This document shows, in pieces, positions 28,225-36,758 of a stretch of 64,000 bases of DNA. The stretch lies in assembly GCF_016887565.1 (NCBI RefSeq), contig NZ_CP069396.1:12754001-12818000 (forward strand), in the 5' to 3' direction. Below the pieces are notes generated by a model that saw only the letters and a list, made by a program, of their open reading frames with translations, did no database searches and was not told the DNA's origin. The translations under genes were made by a program, and so were the position numbers. This stretch comes from Archangium violaceum. GTDB lineage: Bacteria > Myxococcota > Myxococcia > Myxococcales > Myxococcaceae. Each line of letters starts with the position of its first letter. Within the stretch, counting starts at the first letter, position 1.

Positions 28225-28953
28225 TCAGAAGTCCTCACGGGCCTGGGCGAGGGTGTACTCCGTCTGAGCGGGGACGAAGGTCCCCGTTTTCTCCACGAGC
28301 CAGGCGGGAGCTCCCTGGGGCAGGTAGAAGTCCTCCTGGAAGGGGGACAGCCCCAGGTGGTGCAGGTACTCCTCGAGCATGTCGAAGGTGAAGCGGTCCC
28401 GCACCTTGCGCGCCTGGTACCGCTCCAGCTTCTCGAAGGGAAAGGGCTCACCGGACTGGCCGAAGACCCAACGGCCTCCATCATTGGACGCATAGATGGT
28501 GCGTACGTAGTTGAGCCAGTGCGTCTGCCTTGGACCGTACAGTTCGAACATCACGGCCCCATAGCGGCCCTTGTCCTTGCGCAGGGTGTGGGGCACCGCG
28601 ACCACACGCATGCCCCGGCAGCCCAACGTTTCGGCCATGTAGCCCATGGCACTCGCGGCATCGGTTCCCCCCCACCCGTTTTCGACATACGCCGTCCAGG
28701 GACTGCGCGTGGGCATGAAGAGGTGCCGTCGCGTCTCCGGACTGGTCAGTGGCAGCAAGGCGGAGAGGGCCTGCTCCAGCGAACCCGAGACCGGGCGTAC
28801 ATCCACGGCGATGCCACGGGGAGCATGCAGCCCTGCCTGCCACGCCGCGAAGGCGCGAGCGGCATGCTCCGCACCCGTCTCCAGAAACCCCAGTTCCGAC
28901 GTGATGGGCGCCCAGCGGTCAGCCAGGAGCAATCCCTCCATGTTCTCGATCAT
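28225..28953 (-). CDS. hypothetical protein, probable immunity partner
   Basis: A 242-aa soluble protein starting MIENMEGLLLADRWAPITSE. It has mixed alpha/beta character with aromatic-rich segments (RRHLFMPTRSPWTAYVENGW, WLNYVRTIYASND) and no signal or enzyme motif. It lies 17 bases downstream of the lipoprotein with a nuclease-like C-terminus and on the same strand, the usual order for a toxin followed by its immunity gene. I do not recognise the family, so immunity is an inference from position alone. Confidence 0.6.
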   Translation of the reverse strand: MIENMEGLLLADRWAPITSELGFLETGAEHAARAFAAWQAGLHAPRGIAVDVRPVSGSLEQALSALLPLTSPETRRHLFMPTRSPWTAYVENGWGGTDAASAMGYMAETLGCRGMRVVAVPHTLRKDKGRYGAVMFELYGPRQTHWLNYVRTIYASNDGGRWVFGQSGEPFPFEKLERYQARKVRDRFTFDMLEEYLHHLGLSPFQEDFYLPQGAPAWLVEKTGTFVPAQTEYTLAQAREDF

Positions 28954-28970
28954 CGGTTGGGTCTCGCTTG

Positions 28971-30188
28971 TCAGGGCACGATGAGGAGGATGCTCTCCGC
29001 ATCCGGGTCGTTGGACGTGATGCGCGACTGGTGGCCGGGGCCACGGCCCGACGTGGGCGTGTCGTACTCCACGTGGTAACGGCGGCCGTTATAGTCGAAC
29101 TGCAAGTCCGGTCGATTGGTTCCCACACGCTGGCCGTTGCGCACCGTGACCTGCTGCTGGTTCACCCGGATGTTGCTGGCACCAAGGGTCCGCAGATACC
29201 GCATGTCCGCCTGGATCTGCGCGTTCTGGGTAGGACTGGAGCTGATAGGCCGGTCCGGCGGCAGGACCCGAGGCACTCCTGGCCTGGCCGCGACATCTTG
29301 AGGCAGGCGTGGGCCAGGGGCTACCCGTGACGTCGGGTTGTTGCCAGCGAGTGCCTGAACCAGGCCCGGCGACGGTGCAGGTGAGCTTGGCGCCGGAGCG
29401 GGTGTTGCTGGGACGGGGGCAGGTTCTTGAGCGGGTGGAGCGGCTCGCTCCGCGGGTGGGCGCGATACCGGAGCCTGGCGGCCGGGTGCCTCCTGCCTGG
29501 AGAGCGGACGAAGCTCCGGCTCCGAGCCCACTCGCAGCACACGTGAGAAGACGCCCTGAAGGACCTTCGTGCCTGTCAAGGACAACAACAGCACCTTCAG
29601 CTCATGCTGGGTCGTCTGTGCCAGGTGCGCGCGCACCTCGAGCATCGTCCGGGCGATGCGCGGGGTGGTGGCCGGAGAGAAGAGGGTGGGCACGATGAGC
29701 GCCCCACCCGCTCCCCGGTACCAGGCGTACCTCGGGTGCCCTACCTCCGAGTCGCTGGCCAACAGGTCCGCCAGCGCGGTGACCCGGTCCGGGTAGATGG
29801 AGGCATGGAGCGGCTCGGCGCTCGTCACTCCCAGGTCGACATGGGACTCCGGGACGAAGACGGGTAGCGGCAACCCCTCGCAGTAAAGGAGATAGCCGCC
29901 CGCGGTGATGCCAAAGCCCACGGCCGTGACCCGGAGGTCGACGAAGTCTCGATGCGCGCGTGGATCGGCCGTCCGCTCGGAGACCCGGGGCAGTTGGACT
30001 CCGCCACGGCGCAGTTCCTCTGCCTGTCGGGGCGAGGGGGCCTCGAAGTCAATCTCGACGGTTCGAGCCTGCCCGTACCACCGAGGGACCATCGCGGAGG
30101 GCTGAGCAGCGCACCCCGTGAGCAACAACAGGAGCACGAGCCCGCTCAACCGATGGAGCCAACCGACGGTGAGTCGCACGGAGGCCAC
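28971..30188 (-). CDS. lipoprotein with C-terminal nuclease-like toxin domain
   Basis: About 405 aa. A GTG at 30188 starts a clean lipoprotein signal (RLSGLVLLLLLTGC); an upstream frame to 30254 is also open. Residues about 30-250 form an unknown globular domain. A Pro/Ala linker (APVPATPAPAPSSPAPSP) follows. The last 85 residues contain RVGTNRPDLQFDYNGRRYHV, then EYDT and RGPGHQSRI-x-NDP, which looks like a restriction-endonuclease-fold toxin. The stalk-linker-toxin layout and the following small gene fit a polymorphic toxin delivered between cells. Start uncertain. Confidence 0.65.
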   Translation of the reverse strand: MASVRLTVGWLHRLSGLVLLLLLTGCAAQPSAMVPRWYGQARTVEIDFEAPSPRQAEELRRGGVQLPRVSERTADPRAHRDFVDLRVTAVGFGITAGGYLLYCEGLPLPVFVPESHVDLGVTSAEPLHASIYPDRVTALADLLASDSEVGHPRYAWYRGAGGALIVPTLFSPATTPRIARTMLEVRAHLAQTTQHELKVLLLSLTGTKVLQGVFSRVLRVGSEPELRPLSRQEAPGRQAPVSRPPAERAAPPAQEPAPVPATPAPAPSSPAPSPGLVQALAGNNPTSRVAPGPRLPQDVAARPGVPRVLPPDRPISSSPTQNAQIQADMRYLRTLGASNIRVNQQQVTVRNGQRVGTNRPDLQFDYNGRRYHVEYDTPTSGRGPGHQSRITSNDPDAESILLIVP

Positions 30189-30290
30189 GGTGCCGGAAAG
30201 GCCCGGAAAAATGAAGCGCGGCCATGTCCGCTCGCTCCATCTCCCACGGGTCACCTGTGCTAAACCCCTCCGTCCGGAGGATTCCGACGT

Positions 30291-33200
30291 ATGGCTTCAC
30301 TCGCCATCGGCAATTACGAGAAGGTCCGCGCGCTCGCGGCCAATGCGCGCCTGCTGCTCGTGGGAGGGGCTCGCGCCTCCACCACCAGCCGCCTCACCGC
30401 CTACGAGTCCTCCACCAACAAGGTGGCCTGGAGCGTGGAACTGCCCGCCGCCGTCCTCGGCCTCGCCCTCGCCGGCGAGAGCTGGGTCGCCGCCTGCGCG
30501 GATGGGGCCGTGCGCATCGGAGCGCTCGGAGACGGAGCCGTTCAGCGCGAGGTGAAGGACGCCCACCGCGGCGCCTGCACCGCCATCGCCGTCAATCCGG
30601 ACGGCACCCGCGCCTTCACCGTGGGCCTGGATGGTGCCCTGCGCGCCTGGGAGCTCGCCAAGGGCAAGCGCGTCCACGAGTGGCAGGCCTCGCCCCAGCC
30701 CCTGCGCGCCGTCGCGGTGGACCCCTCCGGCACCTACGCCGCGTGCGCCGGTGATGACTCCGTGGTGCGCTCCTTCACCCTCGCCAACGGCGCCCGCCGC
30801 GACATGCCCGGCCACGAGGGCGCGGTGCGCGCGCTCGCCTTCACCCCGCGCGACGGGCGCCTCGTGTCCGCGGGCGATGATGGCAAGCTGCGCATCTGGT
30901 ACCTCGTCGGCGCCGTCGAGCACGAGGTGCGCGGTGACAAGGACTCCGGTCATGCCGGCGCCGTGCTCGCACTCCTCTTCCCTCCCACGCCCACTCCCGA
31001 GCGCGGCGAGGAGGCCTCCGACCGCATCTTCTCCTCCGGCGACGATGGCAAGGTGAAGGCGTGGCGCCTCGACGAGCGCCGCAAGCCGCGCACGCTGGAC
31101 TGCGGGAGCAAGCCCGTGCATGCCCTCGCCTTCGCGCCGCCCGTGAGCGCGCGACAGGCCAAGGTGCAGCTCGGCTTCGTCTTCGCGGGCGGCGAGGACC
31201 GCACGGTGCGCCGCTTCGAGCTGGACACCGAGGGCAAGCCCACCACCGACGCCACCTCGTACGCCCACGGCTTCGACCTGCTGGAGGAGGCTCGCAAGGG
31301 CAACCGTCCCAAGCGCGAGGCCGCCGTGCGCGAGGCCGTCGCCCTCGAGGAGCCCGAGGCGCTCGACTTCGTCCTCTCCCTGCTCTCCGCCGACCGCGAG
31401 CACGAGGTGCGCAAGCTCGCCGCCGAGGAGCTCGGCAAGCACGGCCGCATCGGCGCCCGCGCGAAGCTCCGCGAGCGGCTGGATGACGACAACACGCTCG
31501 TGCGTGTCGCCGCCCTCTGGTCCCTCAATGCCCTGGAGAAGGAGTCCCCGCTGGCCGCCCCTCGCGCCGCGCTGGACTCGCGCTATCCCGACACGCGCAT
31601 GGCCGGCCTGCGCGGGCTGGCCTCGCTCGGTGGGGCCTCGCCGCTGGTGCCAGGTCTCATCGCCAGCAAGCTGACCGACCCGGATGCCACCGTGGGCATC
31701 ACCGCGCTCGACGTGCTGGTGCAGGTGTCTCCCAAGGGCAGCACCGAGCCGCTCAAGACCGCCTTCGAGCGCGGCCCCGCACACCTCCGCGCCGAGGTGC
31801 TCATCCGCGCCGCCGGCGCGGGTTGGTTGGGCTCGCCGCAGTTGCAGCCCCTCGTGGCTCGCGCCCTCGATGACGCGGACGCCGACGTGCGCCGCGTGGC
31901 CTTCACCGTGCGCGTGCTGGAGCGCCGGCCCCTCGCCCATGTATTGGAGGAGAAGGACGAGGACTTCTCCCGCGCCGCCCTCGACATCGCCCGGCGTCTC
32001 ACCCGCCGCGTGCGTCCCTCGGATGACGAGGCCCGTGCCGCCCGCGACGCCCTGCCCGCCACCGGCAAGGCCGGCGAGCCCCTCTCCGAGGCCAGTCTGG
32101 AGCCGCTGCTCGCCGCCATGGCCTGCCGCACTCCCGACACCGCCGTGCGCGGCGCTCGGGGTCTCGCGCAGCTCGGGGATGCCCGGGCCCTCGGCGCGCT
32201 CCTGCAGCTCTCCCGCGAGTCCGACGCCTCCATCCGCCGCCAGGCCGCCGATGCCCTCCGCGCCCTCCAGGATGCCCGAGCCCGCGAGCGCCTCGTGTGG
32301 ATGCTGGATGACGAGAACGCCGACGTGCGCGCCACCGCCCTCGACGCGGTGGTGACGCTCGACACCGAGGCACCTCTCTCCAGCGCCGAGGCCGCCCTGC
32401 GCTCGTCCTTCGAGGACGTGCGCGTCCGGGGCCTCGACCGGCTCGTGAAGCTCCCGGGCAAGCGCTCGGAGGCCGCCGTGCACCTGCTCGGCGATGCGCT
32501 CGAGGACGAGGCCGCCAAGGTCCGCGACGAGGCCTTCCGCACCCTCTGGGCCTGGAACGAGAAGAACCCCCAGGAGGCCCTCGACCGCGCCCTCTCCGGC
32601 CGCTTCCCGGATCTGCGCCGCCGCGCCGTCGACGAGCTCGCCGCCCGTATCAAGGAGGACTGGGCGCTCGAGCGGCTGAAGAAGACGGTGGGCGATCGCG
32701 ACGCCGCCGTGGCCCAGGCCGCCTACGAGGCCTGGGTGAAGCACGTGGGCAAGGAGAAGGCGGAGCCGCACCTCGCCGCCTTCGACACCGCGCACGCCCC
32801 GCTGCGCGCCCTGGCCACGAAGAACTCCACCCAGGCTCCCGCCGAGGCGGTGCGCTCGCCGCTCCTCAAGCTGCTGCTGTCCGAGGAGCCACAGGTGTAC
32901 CTCGCCGCCATCGAGGCGCTCGACAAGCTCATCAAGGACGAGAACGGCCCGCTGCTCGCGGGGCTCGGCTCCAGCGAGCTGCCCCTGAAGGTCCGCGCGG
33001 CCGAGCTGCTCGCCGTCCGGGGCGCCGAGGACATCATCGAGCCGATGCGCAACCTCCTCACCGACAAGGAGCTCCAGCGCATCTGGCCCCCGGCCTTCCT
33101 CGCCCCGCTGCGTCACCGCGCCGCGCACGCCCTGGCCACGCTCGGCTCGCGCCGGCTCCTGTCCTTCTTCGCCACCACCCTCCTCAAGGACGAGGCCAGT

Positions 33201-36200
33201 GAGGTGCGCGAGCAGGGCGCCCGGGGCCTCGCCACCGCCAGCCGCCGGGGCGACGAGGGCTACCTGCTGGACGCGCTCGGACACGCGGACGTCGCCGTGC
33301 GCTCGTGGGCCGCGGATGGCCTCTCGCGCCTCGGCGACACGCGCGCCCTGCCCGTCCTCACCGGCAACCTGCGCCACGAGCACCAGCCCATCCGCATCGG
33401 CGCCATCCTCTCCTTCGCGGCGCTCGGGCCGGACGGCGACAGCGGCCTGCTGCACGGCCTGGAGGACAGGGACCGCGAGGTGCAGGAGACCGTCTTCTCC
33501 ATCATCCTCGCCCGCGACCTGCGCGCCTCGCGCCGGGGCGAGCCGCCCGACCTGCTCACCAGCGCCCTGTCCAGCGCCCGCCCCGAGGTGCGCTACGCCG
33601 CCGCCCGCGCGCTGGAGCTGCGCACCGAGACGGACGCCGCCCACGCCCACCTGGTGGAGGTGCTGCAACCGCCCCGCCCCGAGAAGGTCGGCGACATGAA
33701 GGACTGGCCCGCCGAGGACGAGCGCGCCCGCCGCATGGTGGGGCTCGCCGAGGCGCTCGCCAGCGACGTGCCCGAGCAGCGCTACGCCGCCGCCCAGGTG
33801 CTGCAACTGCGCCACAAGCCGCTCGACTACTTCCGCGAGGCCTCGAAGGTGGCCCGCCCGCGCTCACTGGAGGCCCCCTGGAAGCCCGAGACGTCTCCCG
33901 TGGCCCAGGCCCGCCCCGTGGAGCAGAAGCCCGCGCGCAACTGGCTGCGCCGCCTCTTCTCCACCGGCACCGGCAAGCCCTCCACCGCCGAGCCCTCCGC
34001 CGAGGCGCTCGTCACCACCGAGAAGCAGCACCTGCGCCGGCTCGCTTTCGGCGCCTACGTGGGCCTGTTGCGGCAGGTGTCCTCGGGTGACGACGAGGGC
34101 CACCGCGTCCGCCGCGACGCCGTGGACCGCGTGGTGAAGCTCACCCAGGAGGGTTACGCCGGCACTCCCGCCGCCGTGGCCGCCCTGCTGCGCGCCCTGG
34201 AAGACCCGCACCAGCTGGTGCGCAAGGCGGCCCTCTCCGGACTCAAGGAGCTGTACCCCTCCGGCTCCGACGAGCCGCTGGCGCTCGCCCTGGCCTCGCT
34301 CTCCCCCGACGTGGCTCGCGCCGCCCTGGACGAGCTCGCCGCACGGGGCGAGTCCTCCAAGGGCCGCATCACCGCCGCGCTCAACTCGCCCCTGTCCGAC
34401 GTGCGCAAGTACGCCTTCGAGCTGCTCGAGCGCCTCAGCCCTCCCGGCAGCCTGGAGCCCCTGCTGGCCGCGCTCGGCAGCGAGCACGCCGACCTGCGCG
34501 TGGGCGTCATCGAGCGCCTCGCCGGGGCCAATGACGCGCGCGTCACCGAGGCCCTCGGCCGCGCCGCGGGCAGCGAGCACGAGGACCTCCGTCTGCGGGC
34601 CGCGGAGCTGCTCGCCTGGCGCCAGGATGACCGCGCCGTGGACGTGCTCTCCGCCTTCCTGCGCTCGGAGAACGCCAGCGTGGTGAAGCGCGCGCAGGAG
34701 GCCCTGGCCCGGCTCGGCTCGGCCAAGGCCGTGGGAGCGCTCGCCGCCCGGCTGCGCACCGCGACGGAGATGACCGAGCGCCTCGCCCTGGTGAAGGCCC
34801 TCGGCCGCACGCGCCGGCCCGAGGCGCTCGACGCCCTGGCACAGCAGCTCGACGACGCGGAGCACCCCGTGCGCCTGGCTTGCGTGAGCGCCGCCATGGA
34901 CGTGGCCACTCCGCCCGAGAAGGACGAGAAGGGTGAGCGCAAGCGGGACGCGGCGCTGGCGGTGCGCTTCCTGCGCTCGGCCGTGCGCAACCCGGACCCG
35001 ATGGTGCGCAAGGCCGCCGCCACCGAGCTGGAGCCCGGCGACGACGTGGGCCAGGACGAGCTGCTCGCGGGCCTCTTCGCGGACCGGGACGTGACGGTGC
35101 GCATGGAGTCCGTGGCCCGCTACGCCTCGCGCGTCATCCACAAGGGCGCGAAGGTGGATCCGCTGGAGGAGGTGCTGCGCGGCGGTGCTCGCGAGCTGAT
35201 GCTGCCCGCCGCCGAGGGCGTGGCCTCGCGGGGCCTGACGAGCGCCCTGCGCCCGCTGCTGCTGTACGTGCGCGCGGGCGAGGAGGGAGACCGCGAGCGC
35301 GCCCTGCTGGCCCTGGGCACGCTGGGTGATGCGCGTGCACTGTCCGAGCTGGAGCAGGTGGCGGCTGGTGGTACGGCCGAGGCCCCCGTGGAGACGAGCA
35401 TGGTGGCCGCGGCCCTCGAGGGCCTGGGCCGGCTCGCCCCGAAGCTGCCCGAGGGCGAGGATCGGCGCCGCGCCGAGGAGAAGGTGGAGCTCGCCGCGAT
35501 GGAGGCCACGGACAGCGAGCTGCAGATGGCCGGCGTCCGGGGCCTGCGCTTCATCGGCGGCGAGCGGGCGCGCTCGCGGCTGGAGACGCTGCTGCGCGAC
35601 GACGACACCGACAACGAGGTGCGCACCATCGCCGCCCAGGAGCTGGGCAAGCTGGGAGACACCGCGGCCGAGGGCACGCTGGCCTCCGTGCTGGACAACT
35701 GGGACGACGACCTGCGCATGGCCGCACGCAAGGCCCTCGACGCGCTGTTCCCCAAGGACCGCGTCCGGGTGGAGTTCCTCGCCGTGATGAGCGAGCAGGA
35801 GGACATCTCCGAGCCCGCCGCCAGCTACCTCTCCACCGAGGCGGACCCGATGCAGCTCCTGCCCCGGCTGGCCACGCTGGACAAGGAGGAGCTGCGGCAG
35901 CGGCTGCGTCGCGGACTGGTGCGGCGCGCGTCGCTGCCCGCCGGAGCGCTCGCGTCGCTGCTTGGCCACGAGAAGCCCTCGGCACGCGAGGAAGCGGCGT
36001 GGCTGGTGGGCGCGCGCACGGGCGAGGAGGAGTCCTCGCGGGCCTGGTCCAAGGAGGACAGCGCCACACTGGGCCGCGCCATCACCACCGCCGAGCGCCG
36101 CACCGCGACCGAGTGGGCCTCCACGCCCAACCCCAAGCGAGACCCCCTGGCCAGCGCCTGGGAGCGGCTGCTCTGGGCGGGCTCGCGCCTCGGTGTGGCC

Positions 36201-36758
36201 GAGCTGGCCAAGGCCGCCAAGGACATCCTCCAGGGCGGTGAGGCCAAGGCTCCCGCCGGGGTGCGCCTCGAGGCGGCCCGGGCGCTCGGCCGGTTGAACA
36301 CGGCCCCCGAGGCCCTGAAGGCCGCGCTGTCCGACGCGAGCGCCGAGGTGCGCGAGGCCGCCGCCACGGCCCTGGCCCGCATCGCCCCCGAGCGCGCCGC
36401 CGAGTGGGCGCTGGCGGTGCAGCCGTTCGACCCGGTGGCCATGGGCCCCACGGGCGTGGCGGCGCGCACGCCGAAGCAGCTCGCCACGGACGAGGCCCGG
36501 CGCCTCGCGCTGCCCGAGCTGCTGGCCGACAAGGCGCTGGAGCCGCTGCGTCCGCTGGCCACGCACAAGGACGAGACGGTGCGGCAAGATGTCTGGGCCG
36601 CGCTGGGCCGGCTGGGTGGAAGCGAGGCGGCGGAAGTGCTGCGCGCCCAGGCCTTCGACAAGTCGCAATCCGTGGAGCTGCGGAAGGCCGCCTACCGCGC
36701 CCACAAACGTGCACTCCGCGCCGCCGAGCGCGCCCGGAAGGAAGGAAGCCCGTCGTGA
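30291..36758 (+). CDS. giant WD40 plus HEAT-repeat protein, retron-associated
   Basis: 2155 aa, with no signal peptide or membrane segment. Residues 1 to about 330 form WD40 repeats (EGAVRALAFTPRDGRLVSAG, DDGKLRIWYLVG, SSGDDGKVKAWRLDE). From about 345 to the end there are several dozen HEAT repeats of about 31 residues with the D-x-x-V-R-x-x-A core (e.g. DDNTLVRVAALWSLNALEKE, DENADVRATALDAVVTL). An Ala/Pro/Lys-rich break lies near 1210-1245. No enzyme motif is visible, so it is a scaffold or sensor. The stop overlaps the WH-SWIM GTG start by four bases. This pair plus the RT matches my memory of type XIII retrons. Confidence 0.88.
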   Translation: MASLAIGNYEKVRALAANARLLLVGGARASTTSRLTAYESSTNKVAWSVELPAAVLGLALAGESWVAACADGAVRIGALGDGAVQREVKDAHRGACTAIAVNPDGTRAFTVGLDGALRAWELAKGKRVHEWQASPQPLRAVAVDPSGTYAACAGDDSVVRSFTLANGARRDMPGHEGAVRALAFTPRDGRLVSAGDDGKLRIWYLVGAVEHEVRGDKDSGHAGAVLALLFPPTPTPERGEEASDRIFSSGDDGKVKAWRLDERRKPRTLDCGSKPVHALAFAPPVSARQAKVQLGFVFAGGEDRTVRRFELDTEGKPTTDATSYAHGFDLLEEARKGNRPKREAAVREAVALEEPEALDFVLSLLSADREHEVRKLAAEELGKHGRIGARAKLRERLDDDNTLVRVAALWSLNALEKESPLAAPRAALDSRYPDTRMAGLRGLASLGGASPLVPGLIASKLTDPDATVGITALDVLVQVSPKGSTEPLKTAFERGPAHLRAEVLIRAAGAGWLGSPQLQPLVARALDDADADVRRVAFTVRVLERRPLAHVLEEKDEDFSRAALDIARRLTRRVRPSDDEARAARDALPATGKAGEPLSEASLEPLLAAMACRTPDTAVRGARGLAQLGDARALGALLQLSRESDASIRRQAADALRALQDARARERLVWMLDDENADVRATALDAVVTLDTEAPLSSAEAALRSSFEDVRVRGLDRLVKLPGKRSEAAVHLLGDALEDEAAKVRDEAFRTLWAWNEKNPQEALDRALSGRFPDLRRRAVDELAARIKEDWALERLKKTVGDRDAAVAQAAYEAWVKHVGKEKAEPHLAAFDTAHAPLRALATKNSTQAPAEAVRSPLLKLLLSEEPQVYLAAIEALDKLIKDENGPLLAGLGSSELPLKVRAAELLAVRGAEDIIEPMRNLLTDKELQRIWPPAFLAPLRHRAAHALATLGSRRLLSFFATTLLKDEASEVREQGARGLATASRRGDEGYLLDALGHADVAVRSWAADGLSRLGDTRALPVLTGNLRHEHQPIRIGAILSFAALGPDGDSGLLHGLEDRDREVQETVFSIILARDLRASRRGEPPDLLTSALSSARPEVRYAAARALELRTETDAAHAHLVEVLQPPRPEKVGDMKDWPAEDERARRMVGLAEALASDVPEQRYAAAQVLQLRHKPLDYFREASKVARPRSLEAPWKPETSPVAQARPVEQKPARNWLRRLFSTGTGKPSTAEPSAEALVTTEKQHLRRLAFGAYVGLLRQVSSGDDEGHRVRRDAVDRVVKLTQEGYAGTPAAVAALLRALEDPHQLVRKAALSGLKELYPSGSDEPLALALASLSPDVARAALDELAARGESSKGRITAALNSPLSDVRKYAFELLERLSPPGSLEPLLAALGSEHADLRVGVIERLAGANDARVTEALGRAAGSEHEDLRLRAAELLAWRQDDRAVDVLSAFLRSENASVVKRAQEALARLGSAKAVGALAARLRTATEMTERLALVKALGRTRRPEALDALAQQLDDAEHPVRLACVSAAMDVATPPEKDEKGERKRDAALAVRFLRSAVRNPDPMVRKAAATELEPGDDVGQDELLAGLFADRDVTVRMESVARYASRVIHKGAKVDPLEEVLRGGARELMLPAAEGVASRGLTSALRPLLLYVRAGEEGDRERALLALGTLGDARALSELEQVAAGGTAEAPVETSMVAAALEGLGRLAPKLPEGEDRRRAEEKVELAAMEATDSELQMAGVRGLRFIGGERARSRLETLLRDDDTDNEVRTIAAQELGKLGDTAAEGTLASVLDNWDDDLRMAARKALDALFPKDRVRVEFLAVMSEQEDISEPAASYLSTEADPMQLLPRLATLDKEELRQRLRRGLVRRASLPAGALASLLGHEKPSAREEAAWLVGARTGEEESSRAWSKEDSATLGRAITTAERRTATEWASTPNPKRDPLASAWERLLWAGSRLGVAELAKAAKDILQGGEAKAPAGVRLEAARALGRLNTAPEALKAALSDASAEVREAAATALARIAPERAAEWALAVQPFDPVAMGPTGVAARTPKQLATDEARRLALPELLADKALEPLRPLATHKDETVRQDVWAALGRLGGSEAAEVLRAQAFDKSQSVELRKAAYRAHKRALRAAERARKEGSPS

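Noticed and set aside
28971-30254. Start of the lipoprotein toxin at 30254
   Set aside because: It would put 22 polar residues ahead of the lipoprotein signal and leave 36 bases to the divergent gene; the GTG at 30188 gives a normal signal peptide, though this is not proven.
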